A DNA stretch of 6,735 nucleotides. Source: Candidatus Dadabacteria bacterium UBA2774. Its GTDB lineage: Bacteria; Desulfobacterota_D; UBA1144; Nemesobacterales; UBA2774. Positions 1-5,767 of the stretch are shown piece after piece. Each line of letters opens with the position of its first letter. Position 1 is the stretch's first letter. Location: the NCBI GenBank assembly GCA_002352485.1, contig DEIM01000072.1, positions 1 through 6,735 of the forward strand. Direction: 5' to 3'. The notes beneath the pieces were generated by a model. It was not told the DNA's origin. It saw nothing but the letters and a program-made list of their open reading frames with translations, and did no database searches. The position numbers and the translations under genes were made by a program.

Positions 1-22
1 TCGAATCCCGTCACCCGCTCCA
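1..22 (+). tRNA. 3' end of a tRNA, probably tRNA-Gly (partial)
   Basis: The first bases read as the T-loop (TCGAAT), the 3' half of the T stem (CCCGT), a seven-base 3' acceptor strand (CACCCGC), discriminator T, and an encoded CCA at 20-22. A T at position 73 with an acceptor pairing to GCGGGTG is typical of bacterial tRNA-Gly. The anticodon lies outside the window, so the isotype is inferred. A short T-run follows at 26-30 without a hairpin of its own. Confidence 0.85.
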
Positions 23-316
23 CTACTTTTTGAATTATGTCTCTCAGTTAAGCCAATGGCCTTGTTGTCCGCTGCTTAGCCAGTATCGGCATTAGTTTCC
101 CAATTGTTTTCTTGAATTAGGTATCTTCTACCACACTTATCTCCCGCATACCTCTAATACGTTCCTGCCCTGGGAAGAGAGAACTTTAGCCTGTCTAAAT
201 ATATCTTTATAACAAAGCCAATTGATTCATAAAAAAACGCCCTGCCAGTCGCAGTGGATTGGCAGGGCGTAATCTAAAGGAAGAAATATGATGAAAAAAC
301 TTATTTACACTATTTG
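23..316. other. Gene-poor spacer after the tRNA
   Basis: No protein with recognisable features is seen on either strand. The stretch contains the minus-strand terminator at 231-270 and a very short ORF with a good ribosome binding site at 288-320, both listed separately. A weak plus-strand promoter-like pair is possible (TTTAGC at 185-190, 17 bases, TATAAC at 208-213), but its -35 matches consensus poorly. No second copy of the tRNA 3' end is present in the window, so this is not supported as an integration scar. Confidence 0.5.
231..270 (-). terminator. Rho-independent terminator of the IPTL-CTERM hydrolase gene
   Basis: Perfect 10-bp GC-rich stem: CGCCCTGCCA at 238-247 pairs with TGGCAGGGCG at 260-269, extendable by one A-T pair, with a 12-base loop. 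On the minus strand the stem is followed directly by seven T residues (231-237). This orientation fits the hydrolase gene ending at 317, about 47 bases upstream of the stem. On the plus strand there is no T-tract. Confidence 0.9.
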
Positions 317-320
317 CTAG
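288..320 (+). other. Ten-codon ORF resembling a truncated signal-peptide gene start
   Basis: A Shine-Dalgarno-like AAAGGA (276-281) precedes two tandem ATG codons with good spacing. The ORF reads MMKKLIYTIC and then stops at TAG (318-320). Two lysines followed by hydrophobic residues look like the first third of a Sec signal peptide. The stop shares the CTAG palindrome with the stop of the opposing hydrolase gene. It could be the decayed 5' end of a lost gene, a leader peptide, or chance. No downstream gene on this strand would use it. Confidence 0.2.
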
Positions 321-1621
321 GCGGTTGTATACCTTCTCCTTATTGCTATCAACCCTGCTATTCCCAAGAGTCCAACCATAGCAATCAACCCCCATTCACT
401 GAGAGTAGGTATAGGCCTAATAAATACAGGTATTAAGCAAATGTTTCCTGCAACAAGTCCATCCAAGAATGCCTCTGGAGTGAAAAAGAACATAGCGTGG
501 TTAGCGAGCGGACCTCCTATTGTGGTGAATGCGCTATTTTCACCGGTCGTTAGATGTGCAAAAAGCGCTTCTAGCTGATCAGGCGGACCTATAAAGTCAT
601 CCGTTGAAAAAGCTACTAGCTGGAAAGTTGCCTCTGAAATTCCCCCGAATATATTAGAGCTTGTAACCGGTCTTTCCTGTGGAGCAAGACCAGGACCTTC
701 TCTTAAAACCTTTAAGGGCTCAGGGTCTGGAAAAGGAAATTGTGAACCAAAATCTCCAAATACGTCTGCAGGTGGGATGTCACAAAGTCCCATGGGGGGA
801 GCCGGCAAAATCACAGGTGCTCCGATTGGAACCGTAAGGGGGTTACAATCAAATGACGGAATTAAGCCGTTAGGATTAATAGGTGAATTCGCTACTGCTA
901 TAATATCTTCCCAGGTGATATCTCCAAACGGTGCAACAAGGTCAATAGTAGAGCAGTCCGGAGAAAACGCAAAGTTAAAGAAACACCCTACTTCAAGCTC
1001 ATCTAGGTCTACGAGAGGTTGCAAGAACGGCCACGGAACAGGAGCGGAAATAGCGGGTGCTATAAAGGTTATTTTCTCTAACGCGAATTCGTTGTCCATT
1101 GTTGTTCCCAGATCACTAAGCTTTTGTTGTATAATTTGAGTTACAAGCCCACCGTTACTGTGTGCCATGTATGAAATCGGTCTTATGTTGTGCACATCCG
1201 CCAACCTTCTTAATGAATTTAGCACAACATTTGCATAATTATCATTAGATATTTGACCGAACAGTAAGCCACCTTCAGGCAATCCGCTGTCACCGTGACC
1301 TGGCAAGTCAATTGCAATTACACGGCATACTATGCCGCCAGTGGGGTTGTTAATAAAAAGGGACTCCGCCAGTGGCCCCCATACAAAGGAACTCGTAAGA
1401 ATTCCATGAACGGCGAATATAGAATTTGCGTTCATGGCTGTGGGGCTTATTTCATTACATGGCCCGTTTTCGTTTTCAAATACTGTAATATTTATGTCAG
1501 CCGTAATTCCAGGTTCCAACTCTATATTTTGTAACGTCAAGTTGAAATCGGCATGAGCATTTGGACTTGAAAGTAATCCATATGCAAATATAACCGTGAT
1601 CAAAATTTTAACTATTCTCAT
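317..1621 (-). CDS. Secreted alpha/beta hydrolase with C-terminal IPTL-CTERM sorting signal
   Basis: The 434-residue protein begins with a Sec signal peptide (basic start, hydrophobic 6-18, probable cleavage after AHA at 22-24). An alpha/beta-hydrolase fold follows: HG motif at 72-73, DLPGHGDSG at 105-113, and nucleophile elbow HSNGG with Ser155. The likely acid is Asp341 or Asp342 and the likely base His375, completing a Ser-Asp-His triad. About 150 proline-rich residues between roughly 190 and 340 probably form a lid. The C-terminus has IPTLSEWG (404-411), a hydrophobic helix (about 411-427) and RRR (428-430). That is the IPTL-CTERM tripartite signal, whose known family is handled by exosortase H. 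I infer export, membrane docking and exosortase processing of an esterase- or lipase-like enzyme; the substrate is unknown. Seven cysteines, all in the predicted exported part, could form disulfides. It is transcribed alone from its own promoter, with a strong Shine-Dalgarno site and terminator. Fold and sorting class are confident; specificity is not. Confidence 0.9.
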   Translation of the reverse strand: MRIVKILITVIFAYGLLSSPNAHADFNLTLQNIELEPGITADINITVFENENGPCNEISPTAMNANSIFAVHGILTSSFVWGPLAESLFINNPTGGIVCRVIAIDLPGHGDSGLPEGGLLFGQISNDNYANVVLNSLRRLADVHNIRPISYMAHSNGGLVTQIIQQKLSDLGTTMDNEFALEKITFIAPAISAPVPWPFLQPLVDLDELEVGCFFNFAFSPDCSTIDLVAPFGDITWEDIIAVANSPINPNGLIPSFDCNPLTVPIGAPVILPAPPMGLCDIPPADVFGDFGSQFPFPDPEPLKVLREGPGLAPQERPVTSSNIFGGISEATFQLVAFSTDDFIGPPDQLEALFAHLTTGENSAFTTIGGPLANHAMFFFTPEAFLDGLVAGNICLIPVFIRPIPTLSEWGLIAMVGLLGIAGLIAIRRRYTTA

Positions 1622-1630
1622 TCTGGATTA

Positions 1631-1639
1631 ACCTCCTTT
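1631..1639 (-). promoter_or_regulatory. Strong Shine-Dalgarno site of the hydrolase gene
   Basis: The minus strand reads AAAGGAGGT, nearly complementary to the 16S rRNA anti-SD. About 10 bases lie between GGAGG and the ATG at 1621. This supports the chosen start, which also gives a complete signal peptide. Confidence 0.9.
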
Positions 1640-1659
1640 AATTACATCTATTTGTCCTG

Positions 1660-1688
1660 ATTATACTATTAAATATTTACGATTTCAA
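1660..1688 (-). promoter_or_regulatory. Sigma70-type promoter of the hydrolase gene
   Basis: On the minus strand, -35 TTGAAA (complement of 1683-1688; 5 of 6 consensus bases) is separated by exactly 17 bases from a perfect -10 TATAAT (1660-1665). Transcription should start near 1653, giving a leader of about 30 bases that carries the strong ribosome binding site. This is a separate promoter from that of the MlaD-family gene upstream. Confidence 0.8.
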
Positions 1689-1931
1689 TATCAAAGAACT
1701 AAAACTAACTGATTGAATTTGATAGGATAAACGAACATATGTTGAGGGTCATTACAATAAGGTAATGTGAGGAATACCTTTGGAAGTACATTAGATTTAA
1801 CAGGTATCCATTTCACCTGTATTAATATAGGTTAATAGGAGAAGTAGTGAGACAATGGTCCATCAACAAATAACTCTCAGACCTGCTATTATTTTGTCCG
1901 GTTAGAAAATTGAGTTTCTAGCTTCTAGGGA
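1689..1931. other. Intergenic DNA with three small inverted repeats
   Basis: No gene is supported here. Visible structure: a perfect 10-bp palindrome AACATATGTT (1734-1743); a 6-bp inverted repeat CATTAC/GTAATG (1750-1755 and 1762-1767); and a 6-bp inverted repeat ACAGGT/ACCTGT (1800-1805 and 1815-1820). They lie upstream of the hydrolase promoter and downstream of the MlaD-family gene, so they could be operators or RNA hairpins in the mlaD 3' region. No clear intrinsic terminator for the MlaD-family gene is visible. A TAGAAA/TTTCTA hairpin near 1905-1921 is too AT-rich to count. Confidence 0.4.
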
Positions 1932-3014
1932 TTAATTCGCAGCAGAATTTGCATCTTCGGGCTGGCTGGCTTTTTCCTGGTCCACTAGATAGCGGACAGC
2001 TGCCCTTACAAACTTGCTCCTTTCGGCCTCACCCAGTATGCCTTTCAAGCTGTCATATATGCTCGGGTCTATAAGGAGCGCGCCCAGTGTGCCGTCGCCT
2101 CCCCTAAGCATATCGGAAATCTGCCTGAAATTTATCATGGTAGCTTGAAGCTCAGTGACCACGCCGTCCTCGCCGTTAAACTTGCTTGAAGCATCGCTGA
2201 TATTTGCGAAAGTGTTGTCTATATCCACAGATAGCTTGTCGTCATAGACGAGGTTATGAAGGGTTCCGTCTCCGTTATTGATCTCATTCATCAGCTTATC
2301 CAGCTTTGCCACGGCCTTATTCAACCTGACAAGCGTATTCTCTTCAAGAGCCTTGCCTTTTGCGTCTTTCGGACCGTAAATCATTGTGTTCAGTATCCCG
2401 TCACCGCCCTCTATAGCATGAAGGTTTTTCTGAATCGCTTCTGAGCTTGCCTTAACGGAAGCGATCGTTTTACTAATATTAGATATATTCTCTTCTTCCC
2501 CAAATCCTTTTACTATTCTATCCAGGTTCTTGGAAATGCTTATGACGTTTGCAAGCAGGTCACCCGATTGCCCCAAAATTGTTCCAAGCTCAAAAGGCGT
2601 TTCGCTCTGGATCTGTACTACATCCGGAGGATCGGTCAAAGGTTTTTCCTTACCGGGAATAATCTCAATATATTTATCCCCCAAAAGTCCTTCTGTCCGG
2701 ATTGTTGCCTCGGAGTCCGGATTTAGTCTTTGCATACCTTCCTTACTAATCTTCATGGAAACTTCGATAACTTTTTCATCTTGAGGATGTTCTGCAAAAT
2801 CTATACCTGTCACAGCGCCGATACGCACACCGGAGAGTCTGACAGCCGCTCCCTTAATTAGCCCTGCTGCATTTTTAAACGAAGTATTTAGGGTATAGCT
2901 CTTCTCAAAATAGCTCTGGTCCCCGGTCAGAAACATCACGATCATAATAAAAATGCTGGCCGCAATAAGTACGAACAGTCCGACTCTAAAATATATCATC
3001 CTCTGATTTTTCAT
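1932..3014 (-). CDS. MlaD/MCE-family phospholipid transport substrate-binding protein
   Basis: The 360-residue protein has a short cytoplasmic start, one N-terminal transmembrane helix (about 10-29) and an MCE/MlaD domain (about 38-121) with the typical GLIKGAAVRLSGVRIGAVTGI segment and the closing LLGDKYIEIIPG. The C-terminal part is helical and carries four related Gly/Asp turns: EGGDGIL near 202, NNGDGTL near 247, NGEDGVV near 280 and RGGDGTLGALLIDPSIYD near 304. MCE proteins of this family sit in the inner membrane and form hexameric rings that move lipids between the inner and outer membranes, with MlaE permease and MlaF ATPase. Neither partner is in the window, and the upstream neighbour is divergent purH, so this copy is not in the usual mlaE-mlaF-mlaD order. 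The chosen ATG has GGGAG nine bases upstream (3024-3028). Family assignment is firm; cargo and partners are unknown. Confidence 0.93.
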   Translation of the reverse strand: MKNQRMIYFRVGLFVLIAASIFIMIVMFLTGDQSYFEKSYTLNTSFKNAAGLIKGAAVRLSGVRIGAVTGIDFAEHPQDEKVIEVSMKISKEGMQRLNPDSEATIRTEGLLGDKYIEIIPGKEKPLTDPPDVVQIQSETPFELGTILGQSGDLLANVISISKNLDRIVKGFGEEENISNISKTIASVKASSEAIQKNLHAIEGGDGILNTMIYGPKDAKGKALEENTLVRLNKAVAKLDKLMNEINNGDGTLHNLVYDDKLSVDIDNTFANISDASSKFNGEDGVVTELQATMINFRQISDMLRGGDGTLGALLIDPSIYDSLKGILGEAERSKFVRAAVRYLVDQEKASQPEDANSAAN

Positions 3015-3103
3015 TCCATTTGTCTCCCGAATATAGGGTTAAAACTATATATGTATAGGCGTAACTAAAAAGGCTTAATCCCCCATCATATTAGTAATAA
3101 TAG

Positions 3104-3132
3104 ATTATACGTAAGAATTGGGAAATTCTCAA
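3104..3132 (-). promoter_or_regulatory. Sigma70-type promoter of the MlaD-family gene
   Basis: On the minus strand, -35 TTGAGA (complement of 3127-3132; 5 of 6) lies exactly 17 bases from a perfect -10 TATAAT (complement of 3104-3109). The leader would be about 80 bases. A GAATT-GGGA-AATTC inverted repeat (3115-3128) covers the spacer and touches the -35, so a repressor could bind there; that is inference. Confidence 0.75.
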
Positions 3133-3160
3133 AGCTTATGTCCGGTGATATTTAAAGTAG

Positions 3161-3173
3161 TTATTCCGAATAA
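3161..3173. repeat. 13-bp palindrome in the divergent mlaD-purH region
   Basis: TTATTC-C-GAATAA is a perfect 6-bp inverted repeat around one central base. It sits about 28 bases upstream of the MlaD-family -35 element and 46 bases upstream of the candidate purH -35. Position and symmetry suit a dimeric regulator acting on one or both divergent genes. It does not resemble the enteric PurR operator. Confidence 0.4.
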
Positions 3174-3219
3174 TCTCAATGTATTATACTGTCTGTAATA
3201 TACACAGGGAACCATAAAC

Positions 3220-3247
3220 TTGGAATTTTCAAGCAGTCCGCTAAAAT
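3220..3247 (+). promoter_or_regulatory. Candidate purH promoter
   Basis: TTGGAA (3220-3225; 4 of 6 consensus bases), a 16-base spacer and TAAAAT (3242-3247; 5 of 6) form the best plus-strand promoter-like pair between the two divergent genes. It would give a leader of roughly 90 bases. A weaker alternative -10 (TATACT, 3185-3190) lacks a good -35. No ZTP (pfl) or purine riboswitch motif was recognised in the leader. Confidence 0.4.
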
Positions 3248-3343
3248 AATAGTCTTTATTCAAGAGGTCGGCGCTTCTATTTACTAAACTGTATTGTGTT
3301 TATACCTTAGCTGCCCAACCTGTATCTCATAAGGAGTAAGAAA

Positions 3344-4906
3344 ATGCAAAAAATCACAAGAGCTATTATTAGCGTCTCTGATAAAGAGGGAATTTCGGAT
3401 TTCGCCAAAGGTCTCAGCGATCTGGGTATTGAGATTTTATCTACCGGTGGAACTGCTAAAAAACTCAGGGACGAGGGGATAGAAGTAACGGATATCTCCG
3501 ATTACACAGGCTCTCCTGAGATATTGGGGGGAAGAGTCAAAACGCTCCACCCCAAACTGCATGGCGGCATTTTAGCGCTGAGGGACGATAGTTCCCATAA
3601 ACAGCAGATGGAAGATAACGATATAGAACCTATTGACCTTGTAGTAGTTAACCTCTATCCCTTTGAGGAAGTAATAAAGAAAGAAACAACTGATCTTGCA
3701 GAAGCAATTGAGAATATAGATATAGGCGGGCCCACAATGCTGAGAGCCGCAGCTAAGAACTATAAGTATATAACCCTTATAACTCACGCTGAGGATTACG
3801 GGTCGGTACTTGAAGAATTAAATAAAGAGGGCGGCTCAGTGTCTTCTGAGACGAACTTCAGACTTGCTGTGAAAGCTTTTTCTTACGTAGCCCGCTACGA
3901 TGCAGCAATCTCGAACTACCTGGGGGCGGTCACAAACGACGGGGCGCGCGCAAAATTTCCCGAGAGCCTGACAATACATATGGATAAGAGGATGAAGCTC
4001 CGCTACGGAGAGAATCCCCATCAGGAGGGCTCATTTTACGTCGAGTCAGATATTGACCGGCCTTGTATATCAAACTCTATACAACTCCAGGGCAAAGAGC
4101 TCTCACTCAATAATATATACGATACGGATGCAGCGCTTGAGGCGGTAAAGGACTACCAAGAGACCGCCTGCGTTGTCGTGAAACACAACAATCCCTGCGG
4201 AGTCGCAACAGACGAGAAAGTAGTGGAGGCTTTTCTAAAGGCCAAGGCGTGCGACCCTGTAAGCTCATTCGGCGGTATAGTTGCATTTAACAGAGAAGTG
4301 GATGAAGCCACGGCTAAAGAGCTAGCGAGTATGTTCCTCGAGGTAATAATAGCTCCGGGCTACTCGGATAAAGCCCTTGAGGTACTGGCCGAGAAAGGAA
4401 ATCTCAGGGTTATGAAAACACCGCCTCTTGATAAAGGCGTGAAAACCGGGCTCGACTACAAAAAGGTTGTGGGCGGAGCACTGGTGCAGGACAGGGACAC
4501 AGGCATTGAAAATGACTTCAATGAGATGAGGGTAGAGACAAAACGCCAGCCTACCGATGAGGAGCTTAGCGCGCTAAAATTTGCGTGGAAAGTATGTAAA
4601 CACGTAAAATCAAACGCTATAGTGTTTGCAAATGACGGGCAGACCGTCGGAATAGGTGCCGGGCAGATGAGCAGGGTCGATTCAGTCAAGATAGCAACGA
4701 TAAAGGCCGATCTTCCAACAAAAGGAGCTGTGCTTGCATCAGACGCCTTCTTCCCCTTCAGAGACGGTATAGATGAGGCCGCTAAAGCCGGTATTACGGC
4801 AATTGTACAGCCAGGGGGCTCTATAAGGGACAACGATATCATAGAGGCTTGCGATGAGCACGATATCGCGATGGTGTTTACAGGTTTCAGACATTTCAAA
4901 CATTAA
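3344..4906 (+). CDS. purH: Bifunctional AICAR formyltransferase / IMP cyclohydrolase
   Basis: This cytosolic enzyme carries out the last two steps of de novo purine synthesis: formyl transfer from 10-formyl-THF to AICAR, then ring closure to IMP. At 520 residues it is full length for PurH. The N-terminal MGS-like cyclohydrolase domain (about 1-145) has STGGT (33-37), VKTLHPKLHGG (65-75) and DIGGP (126-130). The C-terminal transformylase domain has RYGENPHQ (220-227), the catalytic Lys-His pair in KHNNPCG (Lys280, His281), SSFGGIVA (307-314), SDAFFPFRDGID (466-477), QPGGSIRD (489-496) and the family ending FTGFRHFKH. The start is supported by AAGGAG (3331-3336), seven bases before the ATG. It stands alone: no purD, purN or other pur gene adjoins it, and the gene on the left is divergent. 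No clear terminator follows within 4907-5046. Confidence 0.98.
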   Translation: MQKITRAIISVSDKEGISDFAKGLSDLGIEILSTGGTAKKLRDEGIEVTDISDYTGSPEILGGRVKTLHPKLHGGILALRDDSSHKQQMEDNDIEPIDLVVVNLYPFEEVIKKETTDLAEAIENIDIGGPTMLRAAAKNYKYITLITHAEDYGSVLEELNKEGGSVSSETNFRLAVKAFSYVARYDAAISNYLGAVTNDGARAKFPESLTIHMDKRMKLRYGENPHQEGSFYVESDIDRPCISNSIQLQGKELSLNNIYDTDAALEAVKDYQETACVVVKHNNPCGVATDEKVVEAFLKAKACDPVSSFGGIVAFNREVDEATAKELASMFLEVIIAPGYSDKALEVLAEKGNLRVMKTPPLDKGVKTGLDYKKVVGGALVQDRDTGIENDFNEMRVETKRQPTDEELSALKFAWKVCKHVKSNAIVFANDGQTVGIGAGQMSRVDSVKIATIKADLPTKGAVLASDAFFPFRDGIDEAAKAGITAIVQPGGSIRDNDIIEACDEHDIAMVFTGFRHFKH

Positions 4907-5046
4907 TTTAAGACCCCTTACAGCTATTAAGTTTGCCAATAAAGAGCTTCATATCCGCGACTAAGCTGCTGTATATACTGGATCAGCGATGTTGTATTTC
5001 CTTGCCGCTTAAACTACCGATTTAATCCAAATAGCTACGCCATATT

Positions 5047-5075
5047 TTGACCCTATTCAGAAGACACTATATAAT
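5047..5075 (+). promoter_or_regulatory. Sigma70-type promoter abutting the DsbA-family start codon
   Basis: -35 TTGACC (5047-5052; 5 of 6), exactly 17 bases, then a perfect -10 TATAAT (5070-5075). With normal spacing, transcription would start near 5081-5083, only about 5-7 bases before the ATG at 5088. No Shine-Dalgarno site can fit on that mRNA, so a leaderless or nearly leaderless transcript is predicted. Confidence 0.75.
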
Positions 5076-5087
5076 GAGACTTACACT

Positions 5088-5678
5088 ATGAAAGTCACCG
5101 TTTTCTACGACTACAACTGCCCTTACTGCTACCTTGGTTCTATGAGCTTGAATGAGCTCTCAAAAGAATTTGAAATGGATATCGAGTGGAAGGGTTTTGA
5201 GATTCACCCGGAATTTCCTCAAGAGGGTAGGAAACGCTCAAAGTCAATGAAATCCATCAAGGTTAGCAGGGGAGTTAAAGAAATGGCACTACAGGACGGG
5301 TTCCAAATAAAACTCCCTGGGTTCGCAGCAAATTCAAGGCTCGGTTTAGAGGGTTCGGAGTTTGCTAAAACCAAAGGTCTCTTCAAAGAATTTCATGAGG
5401 GGGTATATGAAGCTTATTTCAAGAAAGGCCTGAACATAGGAGATATAAATACACTTCTGGAAATAGGTTCATATATTGGTTTGGATAAAGCTGAGTTAGA
5501 AGAAGCGCTGCGTAGTAGAAGTCTGTATCAGAAGATTGAGGACAATAGGAAGGAAGCTCAGAATAACCGTATTTTAGGCGTACCTACATATATATTCGGC
5601 AAGTTCCCGGTACATGGTTACCAACCCACCGAAACATTCAGAAAAATAATTCAAAGAGCTATAGAAAGATCCCAATAA
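5088..5678 (+). CDS. DsbA-family thiol oxidoreductase, FrnE-like
   Basis: The 196-residue protein has a thioredoxin fold with a helical insertion. The first strand (VTVFYDYN) leads straight to the redox motif CPYC (Cys11-Cys14). The C-terminal half has the cis-proline loop GVPTYIFG (Val165-Pro166) followed by HGYQPTETF, the usual FrnE/DsbA-family ending. The middle carries a lysine/arginine-rich stretch (48-64). There is no signal peptide, so a cytosolic disulfide oxidoreductase or isomerase is likely. Related 2-hydroxychromene-2-carboxylate isomerases share the fold, but the intact CXXC argues for redox chemistry. The start is fixed: it is the only ATG/GTG/TTG between the in-frame TAA at 5010-5012 and the active site, and the next Met (residue 19) would delete CPYC. 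No ribosome binding site is present. The gene converges on the outer-membrane protein gene. Substrate is unknown. Confidence 0.92.
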   Translation: MKVTVFYDYNCPYCYLGSMSLNELSKEFEMDIEWKGFEIHPEFPQEGRKRSKSMKSIKVSRGVKEMALQDGFQIKLPGFAANSRLGLEGSEFAKTKGLFKEFHEGVYEAYFKKGLNIGDINTLLEIGSYIGLDKAELEEALRSRSLYQKIEDNRKEAQNNRILGVPTYIFGKFPVHGYQPTETFRKIIQRAIERSQ

Positions 5679-5715
5679 AAAACCCCTTCTCCCGCACTAG
5701 GCAAGAGAAGGGGTT
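5677..5715 (-). terminator. Rho-independent terminator of the outer-membrane protein gene
   Basis: Perfect 11-bp stem: AACCCCTTCTC (5681-5691) pairs with GAGAAGGGGTT (5705-5715), with a 13-base loop. On the minus strand the stem runs into a T-tract (complement of A at 5677-5682). It begins about 50 bases past the outer-membrane gene's stop. Its T-tract overlaps the TAA of the DsbA-family gene. The plus strand lacks a T-tract here. Confidence 0.88.
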
Positions 5716-5745
5716 GCAAAACTTTTACTAGGTGAACCGTAAAGT

Positions 5746-5767
5746 AACCGGTCCCCTGGTTGTTTTT
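5746..5767 (+). terminator. Candidate weak terminator of the DsbA-family gene
   Basis: AACCGG (5746-5751) pairs with CTGGTT (5756-5761), six pairs including one G-T, around a four-base loop, and is followed by TTTTT at 5763-5767. The orientation fits the DsbA-family gene. The stem is short, so efficiency is uncertain. It runs into the stop codon of the opposing gene. Confidence 0.45.

Noticed and set aside
1..316. Genomic island inserted at the tRNA 3' end
   Set aside because: tRNA-Gly ends are common attachment sites, but there is no direct repeat of the tRNA end, integrase or mobile gene in the window.
207..395. Minus-strand 62-residue ORF overlapping the end of the hydrolase gene
   Set aside because: It spans the hydrolase terminator hairpin and part of the IPTL-CTERM coding region in another frame, with no protein features.
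777..1139. Plus-strand 120-residue ORF opposite the hydrolase gene
   Set aside because: It lies wholly antisense to a gene with clear motifs, has no recognisable domain, and is a frame shadow.
1847..1905. Short plus-strand ORFs (GTG at 1847, ATG at 1855) after an AGGAG
   Set aside because: They are only 8 and 16 codons long, without recognisable features or a promoter. An AGGAG alone is expected by chance.
3250..3343. Possible ZTP or purine riboswitch upstream of purH
   Set aside because: ZTP riboswitches are known upstream of purH, so I looked for the conserved pfl core and for the purine-riboswitch core, and recognised neither.
4456..4899. Minus-strand 147-residue ORF inside purH
   Set aside because: It is antisense to the conserved C-terminal transformylase domain. 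Ser/Pro/Ala-rich composition and lack of a ribosome binding site mark it as a shadow.
4907..5046. Intrinsic terminator after purH
   Set aside because: Only a 5-bp AGCTT/AAGCT stem with a long loop and no T-tract is visible, which is not enough to call a terminator.
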